Source: Daucus carota subsp. sativus (Eukaryota > Streptophyta > Magnoliopsida > Apiales > Apiaceae). From it: a stretch of DNA of 64,000 bases. The stretch is from positions 42,743,598 through 42,807,597 of the forward strand of contig NC_030385.2 in the NCBI RefSeq assembly GCF_001625215.2. The letters run 5' to 3'. The notes below the pieces were generated by a model. The model ran no database searches, was not told where the DNA came from, and saw only the letters and a program-made list of their open reading frames with translations. Made by a program: the position numbers and the translations under genes. This document shows positions 57,376 through 64,000 of the stretch, piece after piece (the first letter of the stretch is position 1; every line of letters starts with the position of its first letter).

Positions 57376-60249
57376 TCAACAAGATCCTTCGAATGAGGCA
57401 TGAAAATTAGCAGACTTGGGAGGCTGAACAGATGCAGCTGAGAGACCTTGAATCATTTTTATGACGTCTTCAGTATCATCTAGGTAGTACTTGGCCATGC
57501 TTGGTTTTTGACCTACAGTGCATGCAAATACTTCTGCTATGGTAGGCGTAGATGGGTTGGCTATAGAGCATGCAATTTTCTCGAACATATCTTCATCTGA
57601 ACGGTCATCGCCTATGCAGAGTACAAAATCTGGTGGCTTACCCGCAGTCTGCATGCTTGCAATTAGACTTTCAACAACTATACCCTTGCTTACACCCTGA
57701 AAAAATATATCAGCATCATTACGGCCATGGTTAGATGATAAAACATGTCAACAATAGATTGTTAACCAGCCATGGCATTCTTAAATTGTTAAAAACCCTA
57801 TATCCAGGTATAAACATGTAACTTCCAATATGATGATGTGCAAATTAAATGCTCCACTAGTATTCCTACGCATAAAATCCGTAGCCATGTATAAGCATTA
57901 ATAATTTATTATACCTGTGGTTTCACTTCAACAATATGTTGGCCTCTTTTAACAACTACTGGCTCATTGGCAAGCACATTCTCAAGATGATTATGAAGCT
58001 CTTTTGCCTGCGCTGAGCCGAAATCAGTATCTGCTTCTTGATGGTGCCATACCAGAGCACTTTCCTTCTGTTCTATAAAGGAACCATCAGTGGCCTCTGT
58101 ATAATGCTCCATCACAGGGAGTGCCATCTTCTTCCACTCAAAGTTCACAGCTGACACACCTGATTCCCATGGTGAATCTTTTGTCCACCTAACAAGTTCA
58201 ATAAAAATCAGATAAATCATTGAAACACTGTACAAGATAAAGAATATCACAGAAGGAAGTGCCTTGTAATTGCAGCAAGGGATAACATAGGCAGATTTGT
58301 TACCTGGTAAAATAACCATGTTCAGCAGATAGACCAAGTCGCTGACAAGGAGAAAACCATTTGCTTAAAGATTCTTTCCCTCTGCCACTCACAATAAACA
58401 CCACATTTTTTGGGTCGTTGCATAAATCATTTAGTACTGAGATAACTTCACTGCTTGGGGTCTTTTCAACTGAACCCTGTGGCATCACTGTACCGTCATA
58501 ATCCAACAAAATAAGTCGGCTACTAGTTTTGTTATAGGAAGACACGATGTGCTCCACCGAAAGTTTCCTGAAGTTAGGACCCAACGCAACAATTCTGAAA
58601 CCCAAGCCAAACCCAATTCCCCAGCACCTCTTTGTGTAATGATCTCTGCAAGCTCTCTCTAGGTCTTGGTCAAAACTCCTTGCCCAATAAGCAACATCAT
58701 GCGAGCTGACATACTTGTAATGCTTCTCATGTCGCATCTGTTTCTCAGTATCTGACATTGTGACAGCTAAGGTCATCGCATCAGACACACTGTCAATATT
58801 CCAAGGATTAACCCGGATTGCTCCACTGAGGGATGGGGAACAGCCTATGAATTCAGATACAATAATCACACTCTTCCTCGGAACTTCTGTCCCATCCACT
58901 CCCATCGCCTTGTCTATTTCAGGACTACCCTGCCTTGACACTGTGTACTTATACGGCACCAGGTTCATCCCATCCCTTACAGCATTCACCACAACACACT
59001 CGGAAATAGCAAAGTAAGCCACTTTTTCTTGAGTTGAAACAGGACCGTTGACAAAAACAATAGGCTCATAGTCAGAAGTGCCGAACTTTTCATTAATCTC
59101 CCTCGCAACTTTAGTCGTCTCATTTTGAACTTCTTGAATATCCTGCCCCCGACTTCTTGCTGGATTCACAATCTGTACCAAAACCACCTTCCCTCTCAAC
59201 TCGGGATGCTCCTCCAAAAGCTGTCCCATAGCTAAAAACTTTAAACTTATCCCCTTGAACATATCCATATCATCAACCCCAAGCATCACAATTTTCCCTC
59301 TATACCTCTCCACCAACTCCTTAACCTTATTCTCAGTTTCCGCCAATGACTTAACCGACTCAATCTGATCCATATGTATACCAACAGGAAGAATCTTAAC
59401 ACTCACCGTCCTCCCATAATACTCAAGCTCAATATACCCCCTTTTGGACTGATAATCCAACCCAAGCAATCTACTACAACACGACAAGAAATGCCTAGCA
59501 TAATCAAAAGTATGGAACCCCACAAGATCACAATTCAAGAAAGCCCTAAGAATCTCATCTCTAACAGGCAATGTCCGATAAATTTCAGACGAAGGAAATG
59601 GACTATGCAGAAAAAACCCGAGTTTAAGTCTATGAAATCTTTTCCTCAACAAAGTAGGCAAAACCATCAAATGATAATCATGAATCCAAACATAATCCTC
59701 ATCTGGGTTAATCACTTCCATGACTTTATCAGCAAAAATCTTATTAGCTGACACATAAGCTTTCCACATAAGCCTATCAAATCTAACCCCATGATGTGAA
59801 GTCACAGGCAACATATAATGAAACAAAGGCCATAAATAATGCTTACAGAACCCATGATAAAATTTATTCAATAAATCTAAAGAAAGAAAAGTGGGTACAC
59901 ATTGAAACTTATCTAACAACAATTGCGCCACTTCTTCTTGATCATTCGGGTCGATTTGAACCGACAAAGATCCGATAAACACAAACTGAACATCCGAATT
60001 AAACCCATCTTTGAGCTGCAAAACCAGCGCATCTTTATCCCAATCAAAACTAAACTTCTGGGTCTCTTTATTCAGCTCGGCCTTGATCGGCAATTGATTA
60101 GCTACAATGATCCTGCGTTGAGTTGACGAAACGACGTCGTTTGAGCCTTCCTGATTGTCCAGTAAATTCATGATTCTTGGAATTCTAGTACTAGTGGGAG
60201 ATGAATAATCATCAAGGTTTAGAAGATTAAAATAGGATCTTGATAACAT
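57376..60249 (-). CDS. TPS11: Class II trehalose-6-phosphate synthase/phosphatase-like protein, TPS11 type
   Basis: Three exons, 60249-58304, 58188-57915 and 57696-57376, give 846 residues; two late introns are typical of class II TPS genes. The N-terminal GT20 domain (about 48-510) contains DYVWIHDYHLMVLPTLLRKR, GFFLHSPFPSSEIYRTLPVR, LVGFHTFDYARHFLSCCSRL and VVNAVRDGMNLVPYKYTVSR. The C-terminal TPP/HAD domain has LILLDYDGT, VFIVSGRGKESL and IGDDRSDEDMF at about 769. Residues such as LLNKFYHGFCKHYLWPLFHY, EATDGSFIEQKESALVWHHQ and VVVKRGQHIVEVKP point to TPS11 rather than TPS5-10. Class II proteins generally show no TPS activity despite both domains and are thought to act in sugar signalling with SnRK1; TPS11 transcripts respond strongly to sugar status and stress. 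The start codon chosen gives the family's usual N-terminus (SRSYFNLLNLDDY). Confidence 0.94.
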
Positions 60250-60355
60250 TTAAGCTAGAAAGATCAAATCTTGAGATGAGAAATGGTGTGTGTATTTGTA
60301 ACAAGTATAGATACAGAGTGTTTGTTTGTGTGTATAGTTTTATTATTATGTTTAT

Positions 60356-60362
60356 GTTTATA
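60356..60362 (-). promoter_or_regulatory. Likely TATA box of the TPS11-like gene
   Basis: Minus-strand TATAAAC about 107 bp before the start codon, consistent with a leader of about 75 bp. Confidence 0.45.
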
Positions 60363-60681
60363 TGGTTGAAGGGGAAAGAAGGTGATGGGTGGTAATGGAT
60401 AAGAACGAAGAGAAAGACCGACTAACTAATGTTGGTGTTTTTTTTAAGGATTTAATGATGTTTTCGACGGTCAGGATTGAGGTTTGGACACCTCATTCTT
60501 ATCATGCTCACCACTTTCCGTTCTTTTTATTTTTCGCTTTCTAATTAAGTGCTGCCGTTTTTTATTTTATTTTTGGTAGTTGATAATTGCTTGATTAAGT
60601 ATTGCTTTTATCTAGGAGAGAAAATAAATTATCGCATGTGGAATGTATTTTATTGTGTTGTGTGATTGTTATTGGTGATCG

Positions 60682-60690
60682 ACACGTGGC
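60682..60690 (-). promoter_or_regulatory. G-box/ABRE upstream of the TPS11-like gene
   Basis: ACACGTGGC (plus) / GCCACGTGT (minus) contains the palindromic CACGTG core in a full ABRE context, about 430 bp upstream of the start codon. bZIP factors of the AREB/ABF and GBF types and bHLH PIFs bind this sequence. Confidence 0.55.
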
Positions 60691-62464
60691 ATCCTCACAT
60701 AATACCTGGAGTGTAAAATGGATCGAAGTATATTAAAAAATAATCTGATTTTTGGTGTGGTGTTACAAATTAGGTTGGTTAGGTTTCTCTAAAAAAAAGC
60801 TGATTAAAGGTTAAAGAAATGTATTTTTTGCAATAAAATAGATCATGTTCAAATTGATTGAAAAGTAAACACACTATAATTATATATTTATTTACAAATT
60901 TTAATAATGATAAATGAATAAAAGTTGAAATATATTTGAATTTTGATAATATGATAAATCTGTGGGTGTTTAAGCCTTCGAGCACCCTATTACATTTTAA
61001 AATATAAATATAATAGATTATCAGTAATTTTGTATGAAAACAAAAATTTAAAGTTAAGTTATATAAATTAGCCTACCAAGCTAATTTATTTCAAAAAATG
61101 TATAATTTTAATGTTTTTTCTGAAGAAATGTATAATTTTAATGTTGTTATGCAAATATAATTACAATTAAAAATGATATAACTACATATAATTGGAGATT
61201 TAAGAATATCAGAGTCAAACAACTCATTTGACTGAGAATTCCACACATGTTAATAAGCCATACTTGACTATTCCCCAGCCCGTTAGGTTGCCTTATTTTA
61301 TATTTTGCATTACGAGGAACCGGCTTCCAGCTTTCATATAAATTGAACGATAAAGCGTGCGTATGTGATTATTCTTTTTTAAGAATAATGCAAGTATTAT
61401 TTTAAATTTTGTGTTTACACATGTTTAATAATAAAATACAAAATTTTATTGTCACTTCATGTATAATAAGTGATTTATGTCAAATAAACAAACGGTGGAT
61501 TGATGTTCGGTTATTATCCCTCTAAATTGGATCGTTGTTTATGTTTAAATTAAATAAAATGCAAAAAAGGATGGAATTTGAGTTGGGTGAAAAAAAAGGG
61601 TAAAAATAAAAGATGCCAAAAGTGAAGATAAAGAACAGTTAAGGATTAACCAAACGGCTAAAATAGCTGGGCCCGATGAGGCGCGTTCAAAACGAAATGC
61701 ATAGGCTTAGCCATTAGTGTATGTCACATGCGTCCACGTTTGTTTTCTGATAATGGGGTTGGGCCCACGTTATCCATTAACTCGACATAGCTGTACAAAC
61801 TGCTGTGTCAATTTTATGTTTGGCGGGTTACTCTATCATTTACCAACCCCTCTCCACGTCATCGCTTTGTTAGTCCTCCCTTCGTGTTTTTTTTTTTTTT
61901 TTTTTTACAATGCAGGCTTATATGCCTTACAAATTAGTATCTATTCTAATAATTCTCGGGGTGAGCCAGAGTCGAACTCGGTAAAAATTACTTTTGATAT
62001 GTTTGATATTATTAGTTATTAAGTATTATGGAATGAGAACCTCAATCCTTTCAGACGGTTAAATGATACTCTTCTCACTCCTTGAGTTATCATACCATTC
62101 TCATTCCCATTAATTCTCATTCACATACTCACCATTCTCATTCGCCGATCCTCATTTCCAACCTTAATCCAAACGGCCCCGAAAAATGTTGAAATTATAA
62201 ATTTTAAAATGAAAGAATGTTTGAACAAATAACTAAAAATTATTATAAGACTTCATTATATAGTTTAGAAATCTAAATTTTATTTCTTATTTTCAACATT
62301 TTTTTCCGACTAGTAATATGCTATCCCCTCCGTCTCTTAGTACTCTTCCCGTTAATCTTTATCACTTATGTCAACACATATTTTTCATCATTAATATTTT
62401 TAATTTCTTATTAACATTGTATATAAATTTTTTACCGTATTAAAATATTCATCCAACAAAGATT
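60691..62464. other. AT-rich intergenic DNA with small decayed repeats
   Basis: No gene seen. A T-run at about 61888-61908 followed by TTACAATGCAGGCTTATATGCC and, further on, GAGTCGAACTCGG looks on the minus strand like a tRNA-derived B box plus poly(A) tail, possibly a truncated SINE. At 62323-62355 a CTCCGTCTCTTAGTACTC block resembles one Stowaway end without a partner. Confidence 0.35.
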
Positions 62465-62604
62465 AACTATGGCGGCTCATTGTATGGCTAAGGCGTCATA
62501 TTCTTTCCCAGATCGAGTTTTCAATGGGGGAAATGTCCCGGTTGACGTTAAGAATGTAGTTCTTGCTGATTTAATATAATCATCTTTTCCGTCAAAAAAA
62601 AAAA
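62465..62604 (+). mobile_element. 5'-truncated LINE tail (RNase H end plus poly(A))
   Basis: An open stretch at 62469-62579 gives AAHCMAKASYSFPDRVFNGG, then NVPVDVKNVVLADLI and a stop. This is the characteristic C-terminus of the RNase H domain in plant non-LTR retrotransposons (AHxxAKxA...VPxxVxxVVLADL). A short 3' tail ends in A11 at 62594-62604. Everything upstream in the element is missing, as usual for LINE insertions. Target duplications are unclear (at most TAACTA). Confidence 0.65.
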
Positions 62605-64000
62605 TAACTAATCCAAACACTTGTCATGGACTCATGTGATCAAGGTTCCGATTCCTGTTAACCAGACTATTAACCATGAACCAAATACCCCTTTGACATT
62701 TTGTCCTTTCACCGGATCAGATACCAATAAAAGATTGTATTCGAGGCAAGTTTTTAATAAATAAGTTTCAATATTTTAAAGTGACGTAGAGGGGGTTAGT
62801 GTGAATCGGAAAATAATTTGTAGAACAAAGCTAACAGTAAAATCTAGAACGTTCTGGTGGTGTGAATTGTATGTAGTAATGTAGATAAGGTTGTAACAAA
62901 GCGTCAAGAATGAGCAGCCATGTAGTTAAAGAAAGAAATATGATAAGAAACTAAGAACGTGTCTTGACTCTTGACATTATCCTACTGTTTACAGTTTACT
63001 TCGGAGTATTACATATTTACCGAGTGAAAATTTAGATTTGCTTAAGAAAAGGTGACGAAAATATAGATCGTTAGGTGGCACGACCGACACAATCTGGATA
63101 CACAATGCTTCTAGTTGGCAGTTTGAATTTATATGTTCACTTGTAGAAAAAAAAATGTTTTTTTAGTTGTCTATTTCAATTTTTAATGTAAAATTATATT
63201 TTTAAAATCAATTCTACCTCATACATCTCCTGTTTATATTTAGTAGATCAACCTCATTTCATATATATTATAATCATTTAATATGATTAATTTATAAACA
63301 TTCACTTTTCTTAAACTGTGTGAATATTGAAAGTGAACATCTAATTTGAAACGAACGGAGTATTTATAATAAATAAAACTACAATGCTTCTATCATGAAT
63401 TGGTGAGATACAATAATATTATATGTACAAAATTGAATATAAAATCTTGCATATAATAACATAATAATTGATGTGAGATATCTTAGTTACTCATATTTGT
63501 GTGAATACATATTTTTTCGATTAAAATTTAACACATATCATCAATTTTGCGTATGAAACGTTTTTGCGTGAAATAAATACATTTTATCACATTGATATGA
63601 TAAACAATATTTTGAATCTTTATAAGTATAAAAAGCCTGTACTCAGTTATGGGTTTGAGATATTATAATAATTATATTTTACGATAATCCATGAATTTAA
63701 TCAATGTCAAGGAAGTAGTTATGACTAACAACTGCAGTTTAAATTATGCGGATAAGACCAATCTCATTCTCCACCCAAACAGACACCAATATAGTCGGAC
63801 AAACTATGTTGATAAGTTAAAGTATTGTCCTGGATGTATATATTGGTAACATTCCGTGGGAAACATGTATAAATGTATGTGTCTAAATATATGCATGTGT
63901 GAGTATAATTTTAGGTACATAGAGATAGATTAGTTAAAGCATATATATCCAAACAGATGTTTTGACTTTGAACCAAACTTTATGAAATACTGGTTAGATG
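62605..64000. other. AT-rich intergenic DNA at the right edge
   Basis: No gene recognised. At 63300-63365 a decayed Stowaway-like right end (GTGAACATCT...AACGAACGGAGTA) is present without a convincing left end. Confidence 0.35.

Noticed and set aside
59374-59751. Antisense ORF inside the TPS11-like gene
   Set aside because: Low-complexity shadow of the opposite coding strand, with no family features.

Overview
The window looks like nuclear DNA of a flowering plant, almost certainly a eudicot. It is AT-rich, its genes have GT-AG introns in the 60 bp to 2 kb range, and the proteins are plant-specific families: OBERON PHD proteins, AREB/ABF bZIPs, DYW-type PPR proteins, class II TPS, core alpha-1,3-fucosyltransferase, X8 and DUF1685. 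Intergenic DNA carries Stowaway and hAT miniature transposons and Helitrons with GC-rich terminal hairpins. An asterid is my guess, but the sequence alone does not fix the species.

Layout. 0.5-5.3 kb (-): 5' part of a chloroplast CNNM/CorC-like (DUF21+CBS) ion transporter gene that runs off the left edge. 6.8 kb: tRNA-Arg(CCG), probably inside the leader intron of the next gene. 7.5-10.2 kb (+): OBERON-type PHD gene. 11.2-12.5 kb (+): F-box gene. 13.3-13.9 kb (+): small secreted X8 protein. 14-17 kb: repeats and an unrecognised ORF remnant. 17.3-20.7 kb (-): J-domain/DUF3444 gene with an intron-containing leader. 20.9-25.1 kb: head-to-tail Helitrons with a nested Stowaway. 26 kb: duplicated degenerate coding-like segment. 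27.8-29.3 kb: two hAT MITEs with perfect 8-bp target duplications. 29.7-33.1 kb (-): AREB/ABF bZIP gene. 36.5-38.9 kb (+): DYW PPR gene. 40.1-40.8 kb: decayed copy of part of the fucosyltransferase gene that lies 11 kb further right. 43.5-44.3 kb (+): DUF1685 gene. 46.2-48.6 kb (-): second DYW PPR gene. 49.6-54.8 kb (+): core alpha-1,3-fucosyltransferase in seven exons. 57.4-60.2 kb (-): class II trehalose-phosphate synthase, closest to TPS11. 60.3-64 kb: promoter and AT-rich DNA with a 5'-truncated LINE tail.

The genes form no operon-like or pathway unit; this is an ordinary gene-rich plant segment in which each gene has its own promoter. The one regulatory link that can be suggested is a perfect ABRE/G-box upstream of the TPS11-like gene, the class of site bound by AREB/ABF factors such as the one encoded at 29.7-33.1 kb. 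I saw no new multi-gene system. The most unusual items are the tandem hairpin array in an intron (995-1186), the tandem Helitrons, the fucosyltransferase fragment, the GC-AG intron, a start-stop upstream ORF in the J-protein leader, and a hairpin next to a TATA box at 14.2 kb. Exon boundaries were worked out by hand from splice sites, phase continuity and remembered family sequences; no alignment was run.
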